Assembly (NCBI GenBank): GCA_001692895.1
Contig: KV748207.1
Coordinates: forward strand, 806,001-870,000
From: Cenococcum geophilum 1.58
Taxonomy: Eukaryota; Ascomycota; Dothideomycetes; Gloniales; Gloniaceae
Length of the DNA: 64,000 nucleotides
Direction of reading: 5' to 3'
Shown here piece by piece: positions 34,336 to 44,547 of the stretch (its first letter is position 1; each line of letters opens with the position of its first letter). Made by a program: the position numbers and the translations under genes. The notes below the pieces were generated by a model. It was not told the origin of the DNA. It searched no databases and saw only the letters and a program-made list of their open reading frames with translations.

Positions 34336-35704
34336 ATGGCACCCGTAGCGCTTCCGATCTTGCCCTCAATAAAAGATACGGTCGCACCCAAAAAAGACAC
34401 TTTGGGTCTTCCTGAAGCAGCTCGTAAACGTTTTGAAAAGGCAGGCATTGACCTCTCCGCTGGCTATCCATACCGGCCGGCAAAACCCATCTACTTGGAC
34501 GACGTCTATAATGTTCGGGACCATGATCGCCCTTTCACCGACCCAGGTTCCCGTGCCGACCCGGCAAAGAAAGCCCTGTTGTCTGCTGCAACGGAGGTTA
34601 TTCACTTGACCGCACATATCGGGACGGAAATCAAGGGCCTACAGCTGAAGGATCTTACAGATCAGCAGAAGGATGAACTTGGTCTTTTGATTGCGGAACG
34701 GAGCGTGGTGTTTTTCCGTGACCAAGAAATCACTCCTCAGGAGCAGAAGAAGCTTGGGGAATGGTTTGGAGAGATTGAAGTTCACGTAAGATGTGTCTCC
34801 AATTTCCGAACCTATGAAAACTGCTTTGTACTGATTGTGACCTCCCTATTAGCCGCAAGCTCCTTCAGTGCCAGGCGTTCCTGGAACTACGGTCATTTGG
34901 CCAGCATTACAGGCCACAGAAGTTGCGCCAAACTTCCGGAATCCAGGAGGCGCGAGCCGATGGCATACAGATCTTGTACACGAAAGACAGCCGGCCGGTA
35001 ATCTTTCTTGCCCCTGATCTCGCCAGGACATGAGCTAATGGGAAAAAGGCGTGACCCACCTCTTTAATGATACCATACCATCCATAGGTGGAGACACTTT
35101 GTGGGCATCAGGCAAGTTACCAAAACATCCCAAATTATAGCGTGGTGACGCCTTTGACTTATAATGTCACAGGATATGCCGCTTATGAAAAGTTGTCTCC
35201 TGGTTTCCGAAAGTTGATTGACGGTAAAGAGGCTGTCTACCGTAGCGCACATCCGTACCTTGACCGCAATAATCCTACTGCTGGTCCAAAGTACATAGAA
35301 CGTGTTCATCCATTGGTAAGAGCGCATCCGGCAACAGGCTGGAAGGCTCTTTGGGTGAACCGTGCTATGACTGTCCGCATCGCTGGATTGGATAAAGCGG
35401 AAAGTGATCTCATCCTTGGCTATTTGTATGACGTGTATGAAAGGAATGTCGATATCCAAGTCAGATTTAAGTGGACCCAAAACACGTCGGCCTTGTGGGA
35501 TAATAGGTAAGACAGAAAGATTGAATGAGGAAGCGTATACAGCTAATAAAGGACAGAATAACCATCCACAATGCAAGTTGGGACTATGAAGGCAATGAGC
35601 CAAGACATGGAACGAGAGTCACAGCTTTAGCCGAGAAGCCATATTTTGATGAGAAGGCTCCGACGAGGCGCCAAGCACTTGGAATAGCAGGTCCTGATGA
35701 GTAG
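34336..35704 (+). CDS. TauD/TfdA-type Fe(II)/2-oxoglutarate dioxygenase
   Basis: Five exons are inferred (34336-34785, 34853-34997, 35049-35111, 35173-35506, 35557-35704), totalling 1,140 nt and 379 residues. The ATG sits in a good context (CACAATGG). The family uses Fe(II), O2 and 2-oxoglutarate to hydroxylate substrates such as sulfonates. The iron ligands are visible as H188-x-D190 (RWHTDLV) and H335 (TIHNASWDY), with the 2-oxoglutarate Arg at R351 (HGTR). Length and motif order fit fungal alpha-ketoglutarate-dependent sulfonate dioxygenases. The third intron (35112-35172) would use the donor AG|GCAAGT, a GC-AG intron. A sulfonate substrate is plausible but not shown. Confidence 0.87.
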
Positions 35705-36063
35705 ACGATATGATGAACGTAAAATTTGCATATGTACTAGGAGACATTAGGATATTTACACTTGAAGACAATAATAATGTTGCTACCTTTTCCATGCTTG
35801 TCTTTATAATAGCGCTTGAGCCTTACAACGTGATGCACTCTTTTAAAATGTATGAGATGACTTTTCCTACATCTGTAAATGTTTTGCGGTTTCAAGTATC
35901 GCTGTTAGAGTGCGGCGTGCGGTGTATCAAAATCAGGGTCTAAGCTATCGAGATGGTTGACAAGAATGCATTGGTTGTCAACTTGTATCTTACTGCCGTT
36001 TCGGAAATACTGCCGCTAATTGATTCTATGGTCTGAGCTTGCTGAGGTTGGTGAGGTAAGTGA
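35705..36063. other. Short intergenic region between convergent genes
   Basis: It lies between the stop codons of the dioxygenase and the next gene, and must hold both 3' untranslated regions. No further feature seen. Confidence 0.6.
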
Positions 36064-38098
36064 CTAAAGCCCTCCTCCGGCCCGCCTGGCCACTTTGCCC
36101 AGTCGCTCCACCACGCCTTCTAAAAACTCACCGGCCCCCCATTTTATTACATTATCCACACACATTAGCCACTGTAGGACCTCGTCTAATATGGGCGCGC
36201 GGCAAGTCTTGACCGGTACCATATGAAACTTGCGAACATTGTCTTCCACTATAGCATAATGTGCCCAGAGTTCGTGAAAGGGGCCTTGAGTGCAGATAGA
36301 GAAAGACAGAGGAGTGGTTTCTTGGCAGTGAGAGCTTTGAGAAGCGCGTTGAGCTAGGTCGTCAAGATCGTATTGGATTTTGAGGGCGCAGGCACCTGAA
36401 ACCGCAGCTTGATTCTCTGCGTCAAAGATGTGTTTGCCGGTTGCATACGATTTGCCTTCTATGACTAGGAAGGGGAATCGAATTTGGAGCGCTCTTTGAG
36501 TTGGCTCACTGCAAAGTACGGGCTCTCTTTGTCTCCTGTTCTCTCGATATATGGTCTTCTGCTGGAGGTCATTAAGAAAATCCCTCCCCCGGGTACGGTC
36601 GAGATCCTGCGTATGATGTAAAATTTGCACGACTGCGTCATGGGAGATGCCGATAGTGACGTCTGGGCGAGGCGTCTTAATAGGAGAGCCATCTACCTCC
36701 GCTTGCGATCGGGTAGATCGGGAGGGTGGCGGCATGACTTCATTCGCTGCTACTGCCTTGTAAAGAATTAGCTGTCGGTCTAGTATGAGTGCTATAGCAA
36801 CCACCATTCTCAATTGCCTAGACCGCGGAGAGCGATGTTGAGAGACTTACTTCGTCCGCGATTTCTACCTCGTCCATATTAAAAGATTCGAGAGATCGTT
36901 GTGGGGAAAGGTACTGGGTGTCTGCCTGCGCTCGCTTTCTTGGAATAACCTGGGAGATAGTTTTGTTGGGAGCTTCCTCAGGCGCTTCCCTCGGGAGTGT
37001 ATTAAGAACGTCGTCAGGATCATTGCCGGTCTCATTCAGGAAACTGAAGTCCCAAGAGGAACGGATAAGAGGCTTGAGAACGGGTCGCCAATCTAAGGGA
37101 TCAAATGCACGTCGTGAATTAGCATTCCACTCAAAGACGCAGTAGTATTGATGAGAAACACGGGGAATAAATAGGATACCGTACCTGCTTTCCTCGAGTG
37201 CATGTATTTATCCCCAGGGAACATGCAGGAGAGGGTCTTATAGAGAACTTCTATATAGTCATCTTCCCCGGCCGCCCTACGTAGAATCTTTAAGAAGTCG
37301 CCACAGAAATCTTTAGCGAGCTTAGTTAATAGTTCCTTCCTCGCCGGAGGGATATCACTCTGAACGACCGCCTTAACACGTTCTTGAACTTCTTCTGGCG
37401 GCAATCCAACTTCGATGTATATCCTTGCACTTTCTAGATTGGTAAAACGATAACTAGCAGCGATACAAGATGTTTTCTGAGATCTTTGTGTTGATGTCTC
37501 TAGGTCTAAGTCGGTTGCTGTGCTCCTTGATAATGAATGGCGCAACCGACTTCGTGAAGTTCTACTAGACGCCTGTGTCGGCCTTCTACTATCCCTTCCC
37601 CTTGAATAAGCGACCGATCTAGTGTCCATCTTCTCTTGCGCTGACGGGGTGAATAATTTGTTAAACTTTTGTAAGTTGGATTTGGTTAGGGCGTGGCCGT
37701 CAGCCGGCTCTTTAACAGGTATATGCTCCGAGGTGGGCTGTATGGAGGATTTTCGCGGTCGCTTTTGAGGGTGTTCCAATAGAGGTGAATCTTTAGGATC
37801 CCGCAATTGCTTCCATCTTATAGTTTGTGGGGGTGCCGGCGGGTCTCGATGTAGCTATAGCCAGGTAAGTTTTGCAGCTATAACAAGAAGGGCTGTAGAT
37901 ATCTCTGTAGGCAGGCATTCAATTCATTCCTAGGTGAATAACGGTGGTATACCTCTCTTTGGGCTCTTTTGCTAATTGCGGGGCTTGTTAGACTGTAATT
38001 AGATTGTTCATTAGGAGTCGCTGCGCTGTTCACGCGTGCGCTCCTGCGAAGATGCGTTTGCGCTGCTACTTTCTGGATACCCTTAGGACCTCCCCCTG
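36064..38098 (-). CDS. DUF7924-like fungal protein, N-terminus unresolved
   Basis: Exons can be placed at 36064-36771, 36851-37092, 37185-37854 and, upstream, 37953 to about 38098, with phases that agree across all three introns (79, 92 and 98 bp). No in-frame ATG lies in the first exon, so a further 5' exon or a lost start remains open. The N-terminal half is polar and Ser/Arg-rich. The C-terminal domain has the stretch FPFLVIEGKSYATGKHIF followed by AENQAA. The E-G-K near a conserved NQ resembles PD-(D/E)XK nuclease folds, but that is inference. It resembles a large fungal family I know as DUF7924, of unknown function. It faces the dioxygenase gene tail to tail. Confidence 0.65.
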
Positions 38099-39728
38099 TC
38101 CATTGTTAGCGTGGAGGATTTATGGAGAATAGAGAGGCGCGGTCTCACTATTTATCACCAGTATTTGCCGCCCGTGCTTCGCGGGCGCCCGTTGGCAATT
38201 ACGGGCCATATCGGTTGAGAGAGCGACGGTGGAAGATAAGTTTGTAATGTCCACGATGTTCGAAGCTAAGGATAAGGTTGAAGAGTTCATTGGTAGTCTT
38301 GGCACTTGGTGAGTAATCTCAGTTGGGTACGAACGACCGCGCAAAAAGAGATTTCTCCTTCGTTTTTTGGAAACGCGTGATTTTAGTGCCAAGACCTCAC
38401 TTCTGTTACGGACCGAATACTGGACTGTCAGAACTACTAAGAGTTCTGGGACGCCAGTTTAGTTGAGGCACGGGCCATACCCGGGGGAACCATGTGATCC
38501 AGAGGAGATCACATGAGGATCTCAGCAAGTTGTAGTATCATCGTTTCAAGGTCGACCAACTCGAAATGGCGGACGGTAGAGGTCTGGTTAATTTGTATCA
38601 TAATGCCAAGAAATGAGCGGAGAATAGTAACAACATGGAAAATGCTGAGGATGGGTCCTCGGAACTTGAAATTAGATGAGTGCGTATGATTAGCTGTCTG
38701 GAAATCGGACGAGAGGTGCGCAAATTGTTTATAGAGTTGACCGACAGATGGAAATATGATGGAAATATATTACTTGGTAGGCGGAGGAAATGAAATTGTG
38801 TTCTGGAAAGCTCTTGAGCACTCTCTATGGATCGTCTTGACAGCAGTGCTGAGATGGGGTTGCAACGTGAAGTTTGGCGTGGAAGAAAGCACAAGCGGTA
38901 ATTCTAGCACGCGTGCGTTTGTGCTGTACTGATTGTGACCAGACGCGTCTGAACCATCGCCTTATTTCCGCCTATTTCCATCTGACAACCGTCAACATCT
39001 CTGCACATTACCACGGTATAGTGATCTGTAGCATTCTACAAAACATGCCTGCCTACTCTAGCTCGTCTACTTCCACTTCCTCACCCATCGCTCGCGCGAT
39101 CTAGCCCAGTCCCGCCTACGAAGAACATTTATACGGCGTCAACCTGAACACAATGATTTGGAGTAATCAAGCGTCGTGTTGTATTACACTTCTGGTCTCC
39201 ATTACAAGTTCAATGGGACATCGAAGTCCATACGTTGCACAAGCACCACGGTGGTACTACATGTTTGAGTGTCTCACTTGACAGGCAGTTACTGACTTCA
39301 CTGGAATCAGCTGTATACGTAGCCGGGGCAGTGGCATGAAGGCGAAAAGCTTAAGGAATTAGTTTGCGAACTTCGAGGTTGCTGCAACGACGGAATAGAT
39401 TTGTGTATACGGACGATCAGGAATTCTGCTATTGCAGTCATATGATTTTTAACAAGAGAGTGGGGCCGAAAGCCGCGAAGTACAGCTCCATGGAATTTAC
39501 CTTATCGGTGTTGTTATCCGCTATTTCTTTTCCCGTTGGACAAAGGGATTTTTGCCTTCAAGCTACGACCCACATATGCGATCTTCGGATCCGATGCATG
39601 CGGATCCTTCCAGGAGTAACCAAGCTCTCGGGAGTGTTGCTGGCTTCGTGGCACCTACAGAACTACCTAACCATAAAGCAAGATTCTATCGATGAAAGGT
39701 GCTTTACTTCCTTGACCATTTCTCTATC
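38099..39728. other. Intergenic stretch with no supportable gene
   Basis: A minus-strand open frame at 38120-38392 lacks an ATG start; it could include an upstream exon of the preceding gene but I cannot show that. Others at 38598-38894 (minus) and 39364-39765 (plus) have no motif. The last few hundred bases presumably hold the FAD hydroxylase promoter. Confidence 0.5.
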
Positions 39729-41064
39729 ATGGAATCCAGTAAAACCCCTCTCGACATCGCAATAATTGGTGCGGGCATCGGGGGTCTCGCTTTAGCGATA
39801 GGTCTCATCCGCCAAAATGTCACGTACACTCTCTACGAAGGAGCGTCGGAGTATGCAGCGGTGGGTGCAGGCGTTGTCTTAGGACCAAATGCGTTACGAG
39901 CCATGGATCTCATAGACTCTCGGCTCCGCGGTCTTTATGACGGTATCTCTACGGGAAATACGACGCCGGAAAAAGAGCATTCCATAATGGAAGCTCTGAT
40001 GATGGAAGAGGGACTTGGGAAGAAACAAGGCTGGACTGGCGCATCGTGGGGATCTAAATATGCGCGGAGTAGTGCGCATCGGAAAGCCCTGCTAGATATC
40101 ATGACGAGCTTAATTCCTTTGAGCACAGTCAAGTTCAACAAACGAGTCAAAACGCTACATCAAGAGGGTACGAAAGCCTTCATAGCCTTTGAGGACGGCG
40201 AGGTTGTTGAGACAGACGCGGTTATTGGGTGCGACGGGATTAAAAGCATCACTAGACGTGCAGTACTCGGATCAACATATCCAGACTTGGTGGAGCCAAC
40301 CTACGCTGGAAGATATGCGTACAGGGCCATTGTACCAATGAAAGAAGCAATTGAGGTTGTCGGATGCTACGCTCCAAATGCAACTATGTTTATGGGGCCG
40401 GGATGCAGCATGTCTATATATCCAATCTCGAAAGGGGCAGAATGTAATGTCGTTGCATTAAAGAAGGACAATCAGCCTTGGCTTTACAAAGGATTTGCCA
40501 AAGAAGTCACCAGAGAGGAGATGATCGGTGAATTCGACATTGACAGCCGACTGATTAAACTGCTCGAGGCAAGAAACCCCCGCTATCAATACCCTCAATT
40601 CTAGATCCTGAAGCTAAGCAAGCATCCTCCATTATCAGTTGGCCAAGCCACTCCGCTGGTCCCTCCACCATCACATTTCCACACCAACATACTTCAACAA
40701 CCATATCTGCCTCCTAGGCGATTCAGCCCACGCCAGCACCCCTTTCCAAGCGGCTGGTGCCGCCCAGTGCCTTGAAGACGCACTCATTCTCTCGCGGCTT
40801 TTCAGTCTCGCCAAGGACCCTGTTGACATTCCAAATATTTTCAAAATCTACGATTCAATCCGGCGACCACGCGCCCAGCGCGTGGTACGAACCAGCATTG
40901 AATTGGGTGAGATTTTCAGCTTCTCGCATCCGGAGACCGGGAGTAATATGAGGAAGATAGTAGAAAATTGTAATAAACGGTTTGATTGGATCTGGGAGCA
41001 CGACTTGGAAGCAGATGTGAGGGAGGTGGAGGAGCAGTTTAAGATTCTAGCAACGAAGGGATGA
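39729..41064 (+). CDS. FAD-dependent aromatic-type monooxygenase (salicylate hydroxylase-like)
   Basis: Two exons (39729-40568 and 40639-41064) give 1,266 nt and 421 residues. The protein begins MESSKTPLDIAIIGAGIGG, with the FAD fold GAGIGG at residues 14-19, and has the second FAD motif GDSAHASTPFQAAGA from G307-D308. Both are typical of the FAD-binding class A flavoprotein hydroxylases that use NAD(P)H and O2 to hydroxylate aromatic rings. An open frame continues upstream of the ATG, but the ATG at 39729 gives the usual distance to the Rossmann fold. The 70-bp intron would use a GC donor (GAG|GCAAGA) and a TATCAG acceptor. Its stop is 182 bp from that of the SDR gene on the other strand. 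Substrate not determined. Confidence 0.87.
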
Positions 41065-41246
41065 TGAGTTGATTGAAGATGTTTTTATGGCTGGAGGAGT
41101 GCTTATCTCATTGAGCATCCCACATCGGTTTTTCTATGGAAATTTAGAAATAGGCCTAGCGGTGATTTCAGCCAGCAGCTGTAACCGTTTCCCCTTTACT
41201 TGCTCCAGAGTACCGTCATTCCGGCAGTTCCCCTCAATCCTCCCCC

Positions 41247-42094
41247 CTAAACCACCCCTCCATTAACCCTGAGAACTTGCCCATTAACCCAGTTCGACGC
41301 ATCCCCGCTCAAAAAGGCAATAGTCCCCGCAATATCCTCCGGCGTACCAAGCCTATTATGTGGATTCAGGCCCGCAATTCCCTTCAACATCTGCTCCGAC
41401 TTGCCCTTGAAAAACAACTCCGTTGCCGTTGGGCCTGGCGCCACTGCATTAACGCTGATGCCCTTGCGGCCCAGATCCTTCGCCAGCACGCGCGTCATCT
41501 GGTCGATAGCGCCTTTAGTAGCCACATAAAGCAGATAGTTCGGCGCGACACCTGAGATCGCAGTGAGGCTGGTCGAGAGTAGGATCACGTGCGAGCCAGC
41601 TGTCATGTGTGGTGCAGCTTTCTGCAACAGGGGCGTCAGCCAATATGTCCCATTGTATCTAAACCACCGTAGTCAGGGAACTACGGGAATAGGAGTAAAA
41701 GGTTGAGGGAACGCAGCAAACCCACCTGCACCAAAAAATACGGCCCTTTAACATTCAGCCCCACCGTCCTATCAAAGTCCTCCTCCGTCGTGCTCTCCAA
41801 GTCCCTCATCGGCATAATCCCCGCATTTGCCACAACGATATCGATCTTGCCAAATCTGCCTATCGTCGTCTGGACTAGCCGCTCGATCTCCTTCACGCTC
41901 CCCGCGTCCGCTTTCACAGCAATCGCGTTTTCAGCGCCGAGGCGTGCGACAAGCTCCTCTGCCGGTGCGGCGTCAGAGGAGTAGTTGATGACGACTTTCG
42001 CGCCCTGCTTAGCCAGCTCGAGCACGGCGGCTGCGCCGATGCCTTTGGAGGCGCCGGTGATGAGGGCGACTTTGCCGGCGAGAGGGAGGGACAT
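41247..42094 (-). CDS. Short-chain dehydrogenase/reductase (classical SDR)
   Basis: Exons 42094-41726 and 41621-41247 total 744 nt and 247 residues, the normal length for a classical SDR. Visible are the cofactor motif TGASKGIG near the N-terminus, NAGI in the middle, the catalytic Ser in LLSTS (about 139-141), Y155-x3-K159 (YVATK) and PGPTATEL behind it. The enzyme should reduce a ketone or oxidise an alcohol using NAD(P)H. The intron (104 bp) was placed to give GPYFLVQ followed by KAAPHM. Another donor, GTATTT, also keeps frame with a different acceptor but breaks this conserved join. It is convergent with the FAD hydroxylase. Confidence 0.88.
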
Positions 42095-42567
42095 GGTGAA
42101 GATAATATTCTTTGGAAAAAAGAGGAAGATAGAATTCAGAGACCTTGTGATCTTTTTCGCCTTCTCTGTTACCGCTTGAATATATGTGATTTATTGTAGC
42201 GAAGCAAGAACTGAGTGCCTCAGTACGAAATCGAAATCGAAATTAGTTGCTGAACCAAACCTCAACCTGCCAGACTCCTCACCCTAATATACTCACTTAG
42301 CCCCAGTCCCCAAGCTCCATCGTTGCCCAACATGCCCGGATTTTAGCAGGACTTTACCGTAAATACAGCTCTCCTCCACCGTTTCGATCCTGCAGGCTAA
42401 GGATTTGGCAGCGTCAGACGTTGGATGACGGGTTAGCCAATGGAATTTACTATTGGTATAGTAAGGGTTCTTGCTTTACTCAGCCGCGGAAATTTTCCGA
42501 CCCCATCCTTCCCGACCTCTCTCCCGACCTAACCCCGCCTTAGTAAGATGCCCATCCAGAAACTTGC
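42095..42567. other. Upstream region of the SDR gene and end of an interrupted frame
   Basis: The first part must hold the SDR promoter. From 42558 down to the stop at 42476 on the minus strand lies the probable tail of the reading frame interrupted by the element at 42568-44267. The 9-bp target copy is 42559-42567. Confidence 0.5.
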
Positions 42568-43076
42568 TTACCTCAGCGAGCTCAGACGTGATTTTTTTTG
42601 GCTAGCGTCGGAATAACAGCTACGCCGTCTCCTTCTTGCAAAATCACGTCTGAGAGCCTTTGGCGAGATTTGTTAAAAACGTAAGCAAAATCCAATAAAT
42701 AGAGATTATAGATATCTAATTTATTCATTTACAAAACGCGCTATTATTACCAAAAGTTCATACATTATTTTTAAGGCTTAGTACTACTGATAGTATAGAT
42801 TTTATAATACGGCTATAGCCCGGTCCTGACATCAATTTCGTTAAAGTTAAAAAACGCGTTGTTAAAAGCGTAAGCACATTTATATCTTATTAAATAGTCT
42901 ACTCAATATAGACAAAACTATACAGATATATAGATTATCTACTACTTAAAGCTATTGCAACACCTAGTAGGTGCTGTAGTTGGGTCCTTCCTTAAAAAAT
43001 ATCCTCCCTTGGCCCGGAGTGCCTCTGCCTACTACCAGGGGGTAGCCTTGGGCAGAGCCTCATGCAGAGCCTTAGT

Positions 43077-43133
43077 AGAGCTTCGTGCAGAGCTTCGTGC
43101 AGAGCTTCGTGCAGAGCTTCGTGCAGAGCTTCG
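43077..43133. repeat. 12-bp tandem repeat (AGAGCTTCGTGC)
   Basis: About four to five head-to-tail copies, nearly identical. Diverged relatives with AGAGCTTC or AGAGCTTT cores continue through 43490-43760. Confidence 0.85.
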
Positions 43134-43184
43134 CCTGCTAGAGCTTCGGCTGCAGAGCTTAATGCAGAGCTTCGTGCAGAGCCC

Positions 43185-43312
43185 ACGTGCAGGCGTGCAG
43201 ACGTGTAGATGTGCAGACGTGCAGACGTGCAGACGTGCAGACGTGCATAGACGTGTGCAAGACGTGCAGACGTGCAGACGTGCAGACGTGCAGACGTGCA
43301 GACGTGCAGACG
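43185..43312. repeat. 9-bp tandem repeat (GTGCAGACG)
   Basis: About 13 copies with few changes, interrupted by a slightly altered stretch at 43245-43262. Being a multiple of three, it gives long Cys/Arg/Ala/Asp-rich open frames on both strands that are not real genes. Confidence 0.88.
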
Positions 43313-44267
43313 TTCGTAGGGGCGATCAATTGCAGAGATGTTTGTAGAAGACGATTGTATGGGCAATTGATCAATTGATTGTATGGGCGTTCGTACGGCG
43401 CGTTCGTAACGGGCGATTATAGAACCTTCCCTAGTATAATTAGTGCTGCGTGTTAGTAGAGCTTTAGAGCTCCTATTATAGGGCTTTGGGAGTAGAGCTT
43501 TGAGCAGAAGCTTTCTGAGCAGAGCTTTCAAAGCAGAGCTTCCGAGCAAGCCTTCAAGCAGAGCTTTCGAGCAAGAGCCTTCAAGCAGAGCTTGAGCCAG
43601 AGCTTCGAGCAGAGCCTTCAAGCAGAGAGCTTCGAGCAGAACTTTTACGGAGCTTCGTGCGGAGCTTCGTGCAGAGGGTTTTGCAGAGCTTTGGTAGAGC
43701 TCCGTGCAGAGCTCTGTGCAGGTCTCCCCCTGAGCTTCGTTCCGCAGAGCTCTCGTAAAGCTCTACGGCTCTACGTAGACGCAGAGCTTGCAACTCTATT
43801 AGGGCCTACACTATAACCTATAAAGGGCTACAAAGTAAATAAATTAAATAGGTATATACTAGATGGAATACCTACTGGTTACAAAGAGGGCTGGCAACGT
43901 AGGCGTAAGCGTTCAGCATTGGTGTTTACTGCGCGGCTTAGCGGTACAGAGGTAGAATTGGGGCCTCTACGGCAACGAATTCCTCTTAACGTCGCGCGCG
44001 TATAAGGGGCTAAAGATCTCATAACTTATAGAGTGGGCTTTTCTCTATAATTTGGTATAATTTTTATGTCAATAAGTATTATAGGAGGGTAGATCAATTT
44101 CGTTAAAGTTAATAAGGTCTTCTCATATAAATGGTGTTTAGGTTTTCTACAAATCTCGCCAAAGGGCCTCAGACTAAGAAAACGATTACCGTCCTAAATC
44201 AGCTTAGCGGACGGTGCGGATATTCCTATATCCGCAATCGATTTCTTAGTCTGAGCTTCTGAGGTAA

Positions 44268-44547
44268 GAAACTTGCCAGACAACCACCCCACCGTGAGCA
44301 CTTCCAGAATATGATTAGGTACAATTTTGAGAGCATTACTATTTATCCAAACCTCTTGATTACCAAGGTTAAATGCTTTATTGCCGTATTTTAACTTGCA
44401 GATTAGATACGGAACATATATTCGTTCTAAAGCTTCATCGTGAGTGACCTTGAAGGTGCGAATAAACGGCGCTAGACTCTCATAATAGCTATTTCGCGGG
44501 TGTAAGCGGCGCGGGCTAAATACGGCGATCAGGCTAAGGCAACACAC
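44268..44547 (-). pseudogene. Reading frame disrupted by the Mutator-like element, possibly related to the DUF7924 group
   Basis: The minus-strand frame from 44547 contains RIYVPYLICKLKYGNKAF, resembling a conserved 'YVPYLICEVK' block I associate with DUF7924-like fungal proteins, which would include an E-x-K nuclease-type pair; here Glu is replaced by Lys. After GWLSGKF the frame runs into the element and stops at 44194. If the element and one 9-bp target copy are removed, the frame continues from 42558 to a stop at 42476. No upstream exon could be fixed. Probably inactive. Confidence 0.45.

Larger units (their letters stand above)
42568..44267. mobile_element. Mutator-like non-autonomous DNA element with foldback ends
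   Basis: The 1,700-bp segment starts TTACCTCAG and ends CTGAGGTAA. It is flanked by a perfect 9-bp direct duplicate GAAACTTGC (42559-42567 and 44268-44276), the size made by Mutator-type transposases. Each end is itself a hairpin: 42581-42595 with 42640-42654 (15 bp, perfect) and 44168-44181 with 44242-44255 (14 bp, perfect). Inside the hairpins a 17-bp inverted match lies at 42657-42673 and 44149-44165. No transposase frame is visible. The interior is minisatellite-like, and a 20-bp direct repeat occurs at 42831-42850 and 44093-44112. Confidence 0.8.

Noticed and set aside
42955-43816. Long Cys/Arg/Leu-rich open frames on both strands
   Set aside because: They are products of the 9-bp and 12-bp tandem repeats, whose periods are multiples of three.
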